Part shown: positions 1 through 6,322 of the stretch, one piece after another
Position numbering within the stretch: position 1 is the stretch's first letter
Layout: each line of letters begins with the position of its first letter
From: Prevotellaceae bacterium
GTDB taxonomy: Bacteria > Bacteroidota > Bacteroidia > Bacteroidales > UBA932
Direction of reading: 5' to 3'
Length of the DNA stretch: 7,185 nt
NCBI GenBank assembly: GCA_031259225.1
Contig: JAIRLT010000266.1
Location: 1 to 7,185, forward strand
Notes under the pieces: generated by a model
The model's input: only the letters and a program-made list of their open reading frames with translations
The model's database searches: none
Told to the model about the DNA's origin: nothing
Position numbers and translations under genes: made by a program

Positions 1-79
1 CTTCGTTCTGCGTGACCCCGTGTTCCTTCATATAACTCTCCAGGGCGGCAACTATCTGTTTTTTCTGTTCTGTTTTCAT
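1..79 (-). CDS. MuB-like transposition ATPase, N-terminal fragment (runs off the window)
   Basis: An ATG at 77-79 on the minus strand opens a frame that runs off the left edge after 26 codons. The visible residues begin MKTEQKKQIVAALESYMKEH and end with GVTQNE. A short charged helix followed by 'ALxxYMKEHGVTQNE' matches the start of the N-terminal helix-turn-helix of AAA+ ATPases encoded directly after Mu-type transposases in Bacteroidota elements. In phage Mu the partner MuB is an ATPase that binds target DNA and activates the MuA transposase. Family assignment rests on this short stretch plus its position 65 bases downstream of the transposase stop. No ATPase motif (Walker A or B) falls inside the window. 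No clear Shine-Dalgarno sequence precedes the ATG; instead there is a duplicated ATTAAACAGC. Another helix-turn-helix protein is possible. Confidence 0.6.
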   Translation of the reverse strand, partial: MKTEQKKQIVAALESYMKEHGVTQNE

Positions 80-95
80 GCTGTTTAATCGCTGT

Positions 96-144
96 TTAAT
101 TTTTAGTTCTTAACTCTTAGTTCTTAGTTCTTAACTCTTAGTTC
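96..144 (-). repeat. Heptanucleotide tandem repeat, seven units of GARYTAA
   Basis: On the minus strand seven 7-bp units follow one another without gaps: GAACTAA, GAGTTAA, GAACTAA, GAACTAA, GAGTTAA, GAACTAA, AAATTAA. The run starts at the base after the transposase TGA (145-147) and fills most of the gap to the next gene. A 7-bp period puts TAA in all three frames. Two further 10-bp copies of ATTAAACAGC lie between it and the downstream ATG, partly overlapping the last unit. The same consensus recurs at 2221-2255 and 2543-2570. Confidence 0.9.
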
Positions 145-2211
145 TCACAACTCGCAGTACTTTCCCATGTCCACCTTTTCGTCGATGTACCGGGCGTGTT
201 CGTCGGCAAAATCCTGCCGGGCCGCCGACGCCTTCTTTTTCGCCGACCGTGCCTGGCGACCCTCCAACTGGCGGGCTGCCTGCAGTGCGCGGCTGGCGCT
301 CAGGTTATCCTTATGCTGACCCCGGCTGTCGGTAATGCAAAACTTTTGCAGCGTGTCGTTAAGCGCCGGAAGATCATCCAGGTACTTCTCTATTATTTCA
401 TCACGACGGCAGTTGAACGACGTCAGGTACTCTATGGCCGATTGATTGAAATCGTTCACCCGCTTCAACGCCTCGCTGTCGCCCGGCTGGCGGTCGGCAA
501 GCGCCATCGGCTGTACATACTTTTTCTCCAGCAGGTAGCGAAGACTCCCCTCCGCATTCACCGCCAGCACGCGCTCCGGGGATTCCGGGCAGCAGTGCAG
601 GATCCATTTTTCCCCGGCATGACGGCGGAAACTCAAATCAAAACAGTCGTAAGTATGCTCCTCGCCGCCGATCGACGCCGTCACGCCGTCGCCCTGGAGC
701 GTATTGGTGATGATTTCACCCCGGCGGTTACGCCGCACGTCGCCGAAATAATACAGGTAATCCTCCTCGCTCATCACCAGCCTGCCCGATTCCGGAACCT
801 GGCGCCACCCGTCCAGGTAGGCCTCGCGCCCCTGGCGGCGCAAATCCGCTATGAGGGCGTGCAACTGCGATTCGCACCCCGAACGGTCGGGAATCCGGTG
901 GCGGTTCGATTTCAACCACTCCGTAAGATTCGGTTGCCGCTCCTTTTGCGACGTAACACCGAAGCCGCTCCAGTTCGCATAATGAAGCTGGCAGTAACGG
1001 TTCACGTCTTTGAAAAACGGCTCTACGGGCTTCGCTTTCGCATTGTGCGCACGCGCAGGCGTGACGTATTTGGCTACCGCTTCGTAAACAGGCGTCAGCT
1101 TCTTTATCTGGTAACGGTCGCTTTGAAGCTGATGCGGACGGTAGCGAGAACCAAACAGTTCCTCCACATGATTGATCGCGTTCCGCAGGCAGAGGCTTAT
1201 CAGTTCCGGCGTTTCGTGGCTCCCGATGGCATAACCCACCGGGTAGTTGCCGAATACGTCTATCGCAACCACAACCGTCAAACGGTTCGTATACGTGCTG
1301 CGACCCTCATGGCTGTCGCTGTACAGCAACTCCGCTACCCACCCGTCCATGCTCCACATGTTCATCGGCGTCGACGGGCGCGAACGCCTGTGCTGCATCA
1401 GCTTGCCGTTCATCATGCTGCCGATGCCAAGCCGACCGGGACTGGCCTCCAGGGAGAACCGCTCGCGCCATACGCCAACCGTCGACGCAGAGATCGTTTT
1501 CCACCCCGACGCCGAAGCCACCAGGTTGTAAAGCTCCGATACCTGCCCATTGTCCAGATTACGGTTGTTCGACAGCAGTTTCTGCAATACCGCCGTCTGA
1601 ATATCCTCCTTTACCCGCGCCGCGCTCCGGTTGCTGAACCCTTTGTGAACCAGCGAGGAATAACCCTCCTCCACGTATCGCACGTATTTTGACCGGAGAC
1701 GCTGCCAGTGCACCGGAAGGTCGTGCGGCCAGTCGCTACGGTCAACCCGGACGGCGCTATCCGACAGCGTTTCCCACAAACCCTGGCTACCGGCTGGCGA
1801 ACGGCGATGCGATACCGTTTCCAGGTACCGACCGATAGCGTTGAGAACCCCCGCATTGGCTATGTATTTCTCTACCGTTTCCGAAGGCAAAAAATCGCCG
1901 TCAGCCCGACGGTAACCGGAGAAAAATACCTCTGCGGAAGCGTCATATTCCAGGTATTCAGTAAGGATATTCCGTTGAGCCAGATCGCGCGGATCACCAC
2001 CCAGCGCCGACTTCACCTCCGCCCGGAGATGCTCCGGGAAATCATTCCACGACACCAGGGCGGGAGTATCTGCGCCGCCCCCCCTGCGAACAACCGTCAG
2101 CCGACGACGCTTCACCATCGCGTCGTAATTGCTGCGGGTGATAATCCCGCTTTGCCATAGTACATTCGCCTCTATGCAAACCCTGTGTTTATGATAGACA
2201 ACTCCCGCCAT
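145..2211 (-). CDS. Mu-type DDE transposase (MuA-like)
   Basis: This 688-residue protein catalyses strand transfer in replicative transposition of Mu-like phages and related elements. The order is a DNA-binding N-terminal part (about residues 1-260), an RNase H-fold integrase core (about 280-400) and a C-terminal domain with a basic, Ala-rich tail. The core shows the three acidic residues expected of the family: D289 in WSMDGW, D365 in QLQSDRYQ and E397 in KPVEPFFK. The stretches NRLTVVVAIDVFGNYPVGYA and THE-like SHETPELI are typical of the Bacteroides group. Length fits an intact member (about 690 residues). The ATG at 2209-2211 is supported by GAGGG six bases upstream. A probable MuB-like gene follows 65 bases downstream. 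The gene looks GC-richer than the AT-rich gaps around it, and nothing suggests a frameshift. Confidence 0.93.
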   Translation of the reverse strand: MAGVVYHKHRVCIEANVLWQSGIITRSNYDAMVKRRRLTVVRRGGGADTPALVSWNDFPEHLRAEVKSALGGDPRDLAQRNILTEYLEYDASAEVFFSGYRRADGDFLPSETVEKYIANAGVLNAIGRYLETVSHRRSPAGSQGLWETLSDSAVRVDRSDWPHDLPVHWQRLRSKYVRYVEEGYSSLVHKGFSNRSAARVKEDIQTAVLQKLLSNNRNLDNGQVSELYNLVASASGWKTISASTVGVWRERFSLEASPGRLGIGSMMNGKLMQHRRSRPSTPMNMWSMDGWVAELLYSDSHEGRSTYTNRLTVVVAIDVFGNYPVGYAIGSHETPELISLCLRNAINHVEELFGSRYRPHQLQSDRYQIKKLTPVYEAVAKYVTPARAHNAKAKPVEPFFKDVNRYCQLHYANWSGFGVTSQKERQPNLTEWLKSNRHRIPDRSGCESQLHALIADLRRQGREAYLDGWRQVPESGRLVMSEEDYLYYFGDVRRNRRGEIITNTLQGDGVTASIGGEEHTYDCFDLSFRRHAGEKWILHCCPESPERVLAVNAEGSLRYLLEKKYVQPMALADRQPGDSEALKRVNDFNQSAIEYLTSFNCRRDEIIEKYLDDLPALNDTLQKFCITDSRGQHKDNLSASRALQAARQLEGRQARSAKKKASAARQDFADEHARYIDEKVDMGKYCEL

Positions 2212-2217
2212 TTTTTT

Positions 2218-2222
2218 CCCTC
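2218..2222 (-). promoter_or_regulatory. Ribosome binding site of the transposase, overlapping a heptamer repeat
   Basis: GAGGG on the minus strand lies six A residues before the transposase ATG. Its first two bases are the end of the last GAACTGA heptamer of the preceding repeat run, so the repeat contributes to the site. Confidence 0.55.
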
Positions 2223-2255
2223 AGTTCTTAACTCTCAGTTCTTAGTTTTTAGTTC
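2221..2255 (-). repeat. Heptanucleotide tandem repeat, five units
   Basis: Five contiguous minus-strand heptamers: GAACTAA, AAACTAA, GAACTGA, GAGTTAA, GAACTGA. The stop codon of the 97-residue gene (2242-2244) is the TAA of the second unit, so the repeat overlaps the last four sense codons. It is the same GAACTAA/GAGTTAA subtype as the run after the transposase, while the run at 2543-2570 is a GAATTAR subtype. Confidence 0.88.
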
Positions 2256-2535
2256 TCGCTTTAAGACGTTTCACCTGCCCGTTCACAAAACGGCTGTGCT
2301 CCTCCCACAGCCAAAGCGTATAGCGCGCGCGGCGGCAGCTGCAATCCTCCAGCGAAACCCGGTAACCACGCCTTATCAGGCTCCCCGCAAGCTTCAGACC
2401 CTTCCTGCGGCCATCCCCCTCATTCCCGGAGTCCGGCAGGACTATAATGACGCGCGTGTTCCGGAACAGTGGCGTCAGTATCCATTTGCTCACACCCAGT
2501 TTTCTTAATCCCCTGTAAAGTCTGTTTATTTTCAT
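2242..2535 (-). CDS. Small basic protein of unknown function
   Basis: I do not recognise this 97-residue protein. It is rich in Arg and Lys, with hydrophobic residues in a central strand (residues 28-34, RVIIVLP). The stretch from residue 28 to 64 reads strand, then D35-S-G-N-E-G-D-G, then a helix with KGLKLAGSL, then GYRVSLED. This order loosely resembles a Toprim or other small Rossmann-like fold, but the protein is too short for a full domain, so the resemblance is only a hint. C65 and C67 are close together. It ends inside a heptamer repeat, 30 bases before the transposase ATG. It starts (ATG at 2533-2535) 21 bases after the TsaC stop, with AGGA 13 bases before the ATG. It may be an early gene of the Mu-like element or a host gene. 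Confidence 0.5.
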   Translation of the reverse strand: MKINRLYRGLRKLGVSKWILTPLFRNTRVIIVLPDSGNEGDGRRKGLKLAGSLIRRGYRVSLEDCSCRRARYTLWLWEEHSRFVNGQVKRLKARTKN

Positions 2536-2542
2536 TGTTTTT

Positions 2543-2570
2543 TTAATTCCTAATTCTTAATTCCTAATTC
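2543..2570 (-). repeat. Heptanucleotide tandem repeat, four units of GAATTAR
   Basis: Minus-strand units GAATTAG, GAATTAA, GAATTAG, GAATTAA are contiguous. The TsaC stop codon (2557-2559) is the TAA of the second unit, so the last residues of that protein (IRN) are encoded by repeat sequence. The final unit runs into a poly-A stretch before the next ATG. Single copies of the same heptamer occur at 4263-4269 and 5418-5424. Confidence 0.85.
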
Positions 2571-3120
2571 TTATTGCTTCATTGTGCAGGCTGATTTTGA
2601 TGATGGACGAGGGTTTCCGCGTGGGAGCGCCTTCGTATTCCTCCGGCACAATGAAATCGCAGCCGTTTTTTATTTCTTCGGGAACCTGTGGAAAGTCCGC
2701 CGGCGGGAGCTGCCCCGAGAGGTTGGCAGAGGTGGAAACAAGCGGTCGGCGGAACCGGTACAGTAATTGCCGGCAAAAATCATGCTGCACGATGCGCAGG
2801 GCAACGCTGCCGTCTGCTGCCAGTACATTTGCCGCCAGCCCGCGCGCCTGCGGGTATATTAATGTGAGCGGCGCTCCGGCTGTTTCCGTTAAATGAATAG
2901 CAATACCGGGTATCTGCGGCACATAACGGCTAATCATATCCATTCCGGAGACTAATAAAATAAGGCTTTTGCTGTCGGCGCGCCGTTTTAGGGCATATAC
3001 TTTCCCGACGGCTGTTTCGTTCGTGGCATCGCAACCGATGCCCCACAGCGTATCGGTCGGGTAAAGCAACAGCCCGCCGGCATGCAAGGTCTGCACCGCC
3101 TGTTGAAGGACGCCGGTCAT
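2557..3120 (-). CDS. tsaC: Threonylcarbamoyl-AMP synthase (TsaC/YrdC/Sua5 family)
   Basis: The enzyme makes threonylcarbamoyl-AMP from threonine, bicarbonate and ATP, the first step of the t6A37 modification of ANN-decoding tRNAs, in the cytoplasm. Counting from the ATG at 3118-3120 the protein has 187 residues, the usual length of the short, single-domain form. Visible family motifs are PTDTLWGIGCDA (21-32), the nucleotide- and substrate-binding KRRADSKSL (45-53), VSTSANLSG (128-136) and KPSSIIKI (169-176). An upstream in-frame ATG nine codons earlier exists, but 3118-3120 is preferred. It overlaps the TGA of the glycosyltransferase as ATGA, has AAGGAA eight bases upstream, and starts where family members start. 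Translational coupling to the glycosyltransferase is likely. The C-terminus runs into a heptamer repeat, but the ending is normal for the family. Some annotations would call it 'Sua5/YciO/YrdC family protein'. Confidence 0.92.
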   Translation of the reverse strand: MTGVLQQAVQTLHAGGLLLYPTDTLWGIGCDATNETAVGKVYALKRRADSKSLILLVSGMDMISRYVPQIPGIAIHLTETAGAPLTLIYPQARGLAANVLAADGSVALRIVQHDFCRQLLYRFRRPLVSTSANLSGQLPPADFPQVPEEIKNGCDFIVPEEYEGAPTRKPSSIIKISLHNEAIRIRN

Positions 3121-4238
3121 GGTACCAGTTCCTTGTATACGTTCCAAATGTTCCGGGCAATGCTTTCTTCATGGAATTGGATGGCATGTTCCGTTCCGGC
3201 AGCAATCATTTTGTTGCGCAACGGGGCATTGTCCAGCACCTGTTGGATGGCGTGCGCCATAGCCTGTTCATCACTCGGCGGGACGTACAGTTGCCCGCTG
3301 CCGCCGGCTTCGGGCAGGCTCGAGATATTCGACGCCACCACCGGCACGCGCGAATTGAGCGCTTCCAGCACCGGGATGCCAAAACCTTCAAACAACGAGG
3401 GCAAACAAAATACTTGCGCCTGTTGGTAAATCGCCGGCAGGTGGTTAAATGTTACTTCATCCAAAAACAGTACGCGCCGTTCCAGTTTCCGGGCGGCTAT
3501 TACTTCTTTTACTTTTTTTGCATAAGCCGTTTCCCGTCCCACGACCACTAATTGCACGTCTTCGGGCAGCAGCGGCATTGCCTTGACCAGCGTAACTAAA
3601 TTCTTCCGCATTTCGACCGTCCCCACATACAGTACATACTTTTCGGGCAACCGGTACAAGGCGCGTACATTCTGCTTTTCCGTGCCGGTAGCCGTCCGGT
3701 AAAACTGTGCATCGCAGCCCTGATACACCAGCCGGATTTTCTTTTCATCGATACCGAAAAATTCCATGATATCTTCTTTCGTCTGTTTGCTGATGGCAAT
3801 CACCAAATCGGCGGTTTCGCAAGCCCGCTTGTGTTTCCGCGTATACATCCACCGGTCGATGGATTTGTAATAATCGGGATAGCGTAAAAAAATCAAGTCG
3901 TGCACCGTAACCACCGTGCGGATATTTTTACGCAAGCCCACCGGCAGCTCGCCGGTCAGCCCGTGGAACAGTTCGATTTTCTCAAACCGGATGTCGCTTG
4001 CCATGCCCAATGAACGCCACGCCGCCGGCAAACGTTTCAGGAAGCCCTCCGGTCCGCGCACCGTGATGTTTGGGCGGCGGGCAAAAGATAACAGCGGGTG
4101 TTTTTTGTAGAACGGCGTATATAAAAAGTACCGGTTATCGGGATAAAAATCCGATAAAATGGAAATCACCGCCCGGCTATAATTGCCGAGTCCCGTGAAG
4201 TTCTTGAAAGCGCGTTTTGCATCAAATCCGATTTGCAT
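3117..4238 (-). CDS. Glycosyltransferase, GT4 family (GT-B fold)
   Basis: This 373-residue enzyme should transfer a sugar from a nucleotide-sugar donor onto a glycan or lipid acceptor, probably in surface polysaccharide or glycoconjugate synthesis at the cytoplasmic face of the membrane. The N-terminal half has the start typical of mannosyltransferase-like members (GFDAKRAFKNFTGLGNYSR, residues 4-22) and TVHDL with H113. The C-terminal half holds YVLYVGTVEMRKNL (201-214), CLPSLFEGFGIPVLEAL (278-294) with the E-x7-E pair E284 and E292, and PVVASNISSLPEAGG (299-313). There is no signal peptide or membrane helix. AAAGGA lies seven bases before the ATG at 4236-4238. The TGA overlaps the tsaC start by four bases. 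Donor and acceptor cannot be read from the sequence. Confidence 0.9.
   Translation of the reverse strand: MQIGFDAKRAFKNFTGLGNYSRAVISILSDFYPDNRYFLYTPFYKKHPLLSFARRPNITVRGPEGFLKRLPAAWRSLGMASDIRFEKIELFHGLTGELPVGLRKNIRTVVTVHDLIFLRYPDYYKSIDRWMYTRKHKRACETADLVIAISKQTKEDIMEFFGIDEKKIRLVYQGCDAQFYRTATGTEKQNVRALYRLPEKYVLYVGTVEMRKNLVTLVKAMPLLPEDVQLVVVGRETAYAKKVKEVIAARKLERRVLFLDEVTFNHLPAIYQQAQVFCLPSLFEGFGIPVLEALNSRVPVVASNISSLPEAGGSGQLYVPPSDEQAMAHAIQQVLDNAPLRNKMIAAGTEHAIQFHEESIARNIWNVYKELVP
3129..3134 (-). promoter_or_regulatory. Ribosome binding site that fixes the tsaC start
   Basis: AAGGAA on the minus strand, inside the last codons of the glycosyltransferase gene, sits eight bases before the ATG at 3118-3120. 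It favours that start over the in-frame ATG nine codons upstream. Confidence 0.6.
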
Positions 4239-4245
4239 TTTCTAA

Positions 4246-4251
4246 TCCTTT
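4246..4251 (-). promoter_or_regulatory. Ribosome binding site of the glycosyltransferase
   Basis: AAAGGA on the minus strand, seven bases before the ATG at 4236-4238. It supports that start. Confidence 0.55.
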
Positions 4252-4281
4252 ATGTTTGGTTTTTAATTCCTGTGTTTTTTT

Positions 4282-4311
4282 GATGCGCCGTTCGCCGGAC
4301 GCATCCTTTTT
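4282..4311 (+). terminator. Hairpin with T-tract, terminator-like on the plus strand
   Basis: In the 77-base gap between the EEP gene stop and the glycosyltransferase start, GATGCG and CGCATC form a 6-bp stem. An inner CCG/CGG pairs after a one-base bulge, with a TTCGC loop. On the plus strand the stem is followed by CTTTTT, as in an intrinsic terminator. On the minus strand, where the genes are read, it is followed by a run of A, so it should not stop their transcription. It could block antisense transcription or act as a processing stem in the gene mRNA. Confidence 0.4.
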
Positions 4312-4315
4312 AAGT

Positions 4316-5404
4316 TTATTTTTCATTATCCATTGGCTGTGCCGTGCTGTGCCGTGCAAACACCGCTACCACCGGGTAGTGGTCGGAGTAGCGTATTTCC
4401 GGGATATAAAATTGTTTGGCTTCAAAATAATCATCGTTGAAAATATAATCAATACGGAATGCCGGCAGCATGCTGCGGAATGACGACGGCATGCCGGCGC
4501 CGGCGTCCATGAAAGCGTCATGCCGGCTGCCTTTCATTTTCCGGTAGGTATAGGACATGGGCAAGTCGTTGAAATCGCCGCACACCAGCACCGGGTAGGG
4601 CGAGGCGGCAATATGCGCCGCCACTGTGTCCACTTGGGCGGCGCGTTTCTTAAAGGCGTCGCGCAGGCGGACGGTTACCCGTTTTATTTCTTCGTTGCGG
4701 ACACGGTCTTCTTTCAGCCGCGAGAAACTCATGGCAAGGTCCAGCCGCGTTGATTCGAGATGATTGTTGTACACGCGGACGATTTGCCCGTCAATGGAAA
4801 TATCCGTATAAATACAGGTATTCCCGGAGTTGGGGAAAACAATCACGCCTTTTCCCCGGACAGGGTGGCGGCTCAGGGTTGCGGTCGTAAACCACGCCTT
4901 GCCGAACAGCCTGCGCGACCGGTAATAGATATGGGGATAGTCCGGGAAAAGGCGGCGGATACCGGCTGTGTCAAATACCGCCGCTTCCTGCAGGCATACG
5001 ATATCGGGCGCTTCCTTCCCGATGAACGCCGCGATGTCCGGCAGGGTTTCCAGCGTTCGGGTGGCGGTATTGACGCCGAACAGATGCACGTTATACGTAA
5101 TGATTTTTATTTCGCCGCGCTGCACGGGTTGATGGTCGCCGCGCTGCCATTGCACATACGCCGGGAGGAAAAAGAACGCCGGGAGGATGACTGCCGCATG
5201 CCACCACAAAACCTTGCGCTTTACTACCAGCCACGAAACAGCCAGCAGGACATTCAACGCCACTAATTGCGGGAACAGCAACCCGAAGAAAGCGAAGAAC
5301 CACGTGCCGGCAGGATGGACGTAGCGTGCAAAGTAGGACATCGCCAAACCAACCGCCGCCGGCACAATGCCCACTTTCAGTACCCACGTTATAATATGTT
5401 TCAT
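4316..5404 (-). CDS. Membrane-anchored endonuclease/exonuclease/phosphatase-family protein
   Basis: This 362-residue protein has three probable transmembrane helices (about residues 8-28, 34-60 and 67-85), then an EEP hydrolase domain (about 98-350). The domain carries the family's metal and catalytic residues in order: N105 in ITYNVHLFG, E140 in DIVCLQEA, H215 in YNNHLES, D277 and N279 in CGDFNDLP, D319 in RIDYIF, and D341-H342 in YSDHYPVV. The fold is shared by nucleases, phosphoinositide phosphatases and sphingomyelinases, so the substrate cannot be deduced. Multi-helix versions of this architecture are common in Bacteroidota. From memory, an EEP gene next to rhomboid genes is a recurring Bacteroidales arrangement. 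The ATG at 5402-5404 is preceded by AGGA at four bases. A 10-bp tandem duplication lies in the tail after the conserved domain. Confidence 0.9.
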   Translation of the reverse strand: MKHIITWVLKVGIVPAAVGLAMSYFARYVHPAGTWFFAFFGLLFPQLVALNVLLAVSWLVVKRKVLWWHAAVILPAFFFLPAYVQWQRGDHQPVQRGEIKIITYNVHLFGVNTATRTLETLPDIAAFIGKEAPDIVCLQEAAVFDTAGIRRLFPDYPHIYYRSRRLFGKAWFTTATLSRHPVRGKGVIVFPNSGNTCIYTDISIDGQIVRVYNNHLESTRLDLAMSFSRLKEDRVRNEEIKRVTVRLRDAFKKRAAQVDTVAAHIAASPYPVLVCGDFNDLPMSYTYRKMKGSRHDAFMDAGAGMPSSFRSMLPAFRIDYIFNDDYFEAKQFYIPEIRYSDHYPVVAVFARHSTAQPMDNEK

Positions 5405-5525
5405 TGGTTCCTGTTTTCTAATTCCTACTTAGCACCGCCTGCGGTACGTTACCCGTCGGGGCAGGTGAACCGGTGACAGGCAGGTCTGTTAATGGACTAA
5501 ACATACGCGATGCTTCGGATGGTGG
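5405..5525. other. Gap between rhomboid and EEP genes with short inverted repeats
   Basis: This 121-base gap holds a perfect ACCGC/GCGGT inverted repeat (5434-5445, two central bases), one CTAATTC copy of the heptamer family (5418-5424) and AGGA (5409-5412) for the EEP gene. Neither strand shows a U-tract after the stem, so I do not call a terminator. I see no promoter matching the Bacteroidota TTTG/TAnnTTTG pattern. Confidence 0.4.
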
Positions 5526-6242
5526 TTAATAGTACATTCTTCCTTTCCGTCGCCAGTATTTTATCAGGATAAACCCGAACAGCATGCCGCCCACATGGGC
5601 AAAGTGGGCGATGTTGCCGCCGGAATTTGCCAGCCCCAACAGTAATTCTATTGCGCCGTAACCGATGACCACCCATTTGGCTTTTAACGCTACCGGCGGG
5701 AAAATAAAATGCAGTACCGTATTCGGGTACAGCATGCCGAAGCCCAGCAATACGCCGTACACCGCGCCGGATGCGCCGACCATGGGGGTATTCATCGTCA
5801 CATACCACTGTTGCATGGCGGGCGAGCGGTTCACAAACACATTCCCTTCCCGCAGGAATTCTTTCATCTGCGCCAGTGTCGCCGCGTCGATTTGCGCTTC
5901 GGCGTGCAACACCTGTATCCACAACACCAGCGCATAGAATAACGCCGCGCCGATGCCGGTTACCAAATAAAAGGTTAAAAACTTTTTCCCGCCCCACTGG
6001 TATTCCAGCGCGTTGCCGAACAGCCACAGGGCATACATGTTGAACAGCAAATGCCCGAAACCGCCGTGCATGAATATATGCGTCAGCAGTTGGTAGGGCT
6101 TGAAAAGTGGCGAGCCGGGGTAGTACAGCGCAAAATGCCCGTACATGAAATCACCCGAAAACGTAGTGATAAGCAGCATGGCTACATTTATCACTATCAA
6201 ATTCCGCACTATCGGCGGCATATTCCTCAAAAAACCGGTCAT
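5526..6242 (-). CDS. Rhomboid-family intramembrane serine protease
   Basis: The protein (238 residues) should cleave transmembrane substrates inside the cytoplasmic membrane. The catalytic serine is S158 in VGASGAVYG and the catalytic histidine H216 in HFAHVGGM. N68 in HLLFNMY supplies the oxyanion-site asparagine, after the family's THIFMHGGFGHLL segment (54-66). Six hydrophobic segments can be seen, the first at about 12-28 and the last at about 214-228, with a longer polar insertion at 113-148 between the second and third core helices. The start at 6240-6242 gives MTGFLRNMPP. A second in-frame ATG seven codons later (6219-6221), with GAGGAA just before it, is an alternative, though that spacing is tight. 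Upstream lies a repeat-rich region; downstream is the EEP gene. Confidence 0.92.
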   Translation of the reverse strand: MTGFLRNMPPIVRNLIVINVAMLLITTFSGDFMYGHFALYYPGSPLFKPYQLLTHIFMHGGFGHLLFNMYALWLFGNALEYQWGGKKFLTFYLVTGIGAALFYALVLWIQVLHAEAQIDAATLAQMKEFLREGNVFVNRSPAMQQWYVTMNTPMVGASGAVYGVLLGFGMLYPNTVLHFIFPPVALKAKWVVIGYGAIELLLGLANSGGNIAHFAHVGGMLFGFILIKYWRRKGRMYY

Positions 6243-6245
6243 CTT

Positions 6246-6310
6246 TTTAATGTGCTAATTGTTTAATGTGACTAATTATTTAATGTGCTAATGTGATTAA
6301 TTGTTTAATA
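6246..6310. repeat. TAATGTG-rich repeat, left inverted arm
   Basis: Copies of TTAATGTG, each followed by CTAAT, ACTAAT or ATTAAT, fill this stretch just upstream of the rhomboid start. Bases 6273-6302 read on the opposite strand match 7022-7051 at 29 of 30 positions by my alignment (one G/A difference). The 42-bp array lies between these inverted copies. Confidence 0.85.
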
Positions 6311-6322
6311 AATGTTTGTTTT

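Noticed and set aside
196..1692. 498-codon plus-strand frame
   Set aside because: It is antisense to the transposase, which has a clear DDE core, and its translation is Arg/His/Val-rich with no recognisable domain.
2557..3147. Longer tsaC start at 3147
   Set aside because: The nine extra codons lie inside the glycosyltransferase gene, and the ATGA overlap with AAGGAA at the right spacing favours 3120.
5497..6027. 176-codon minus-strand frame
   Set aside because: It is out of frame inside the rhomboid gene, whose catalytic motifs are in the other frame.
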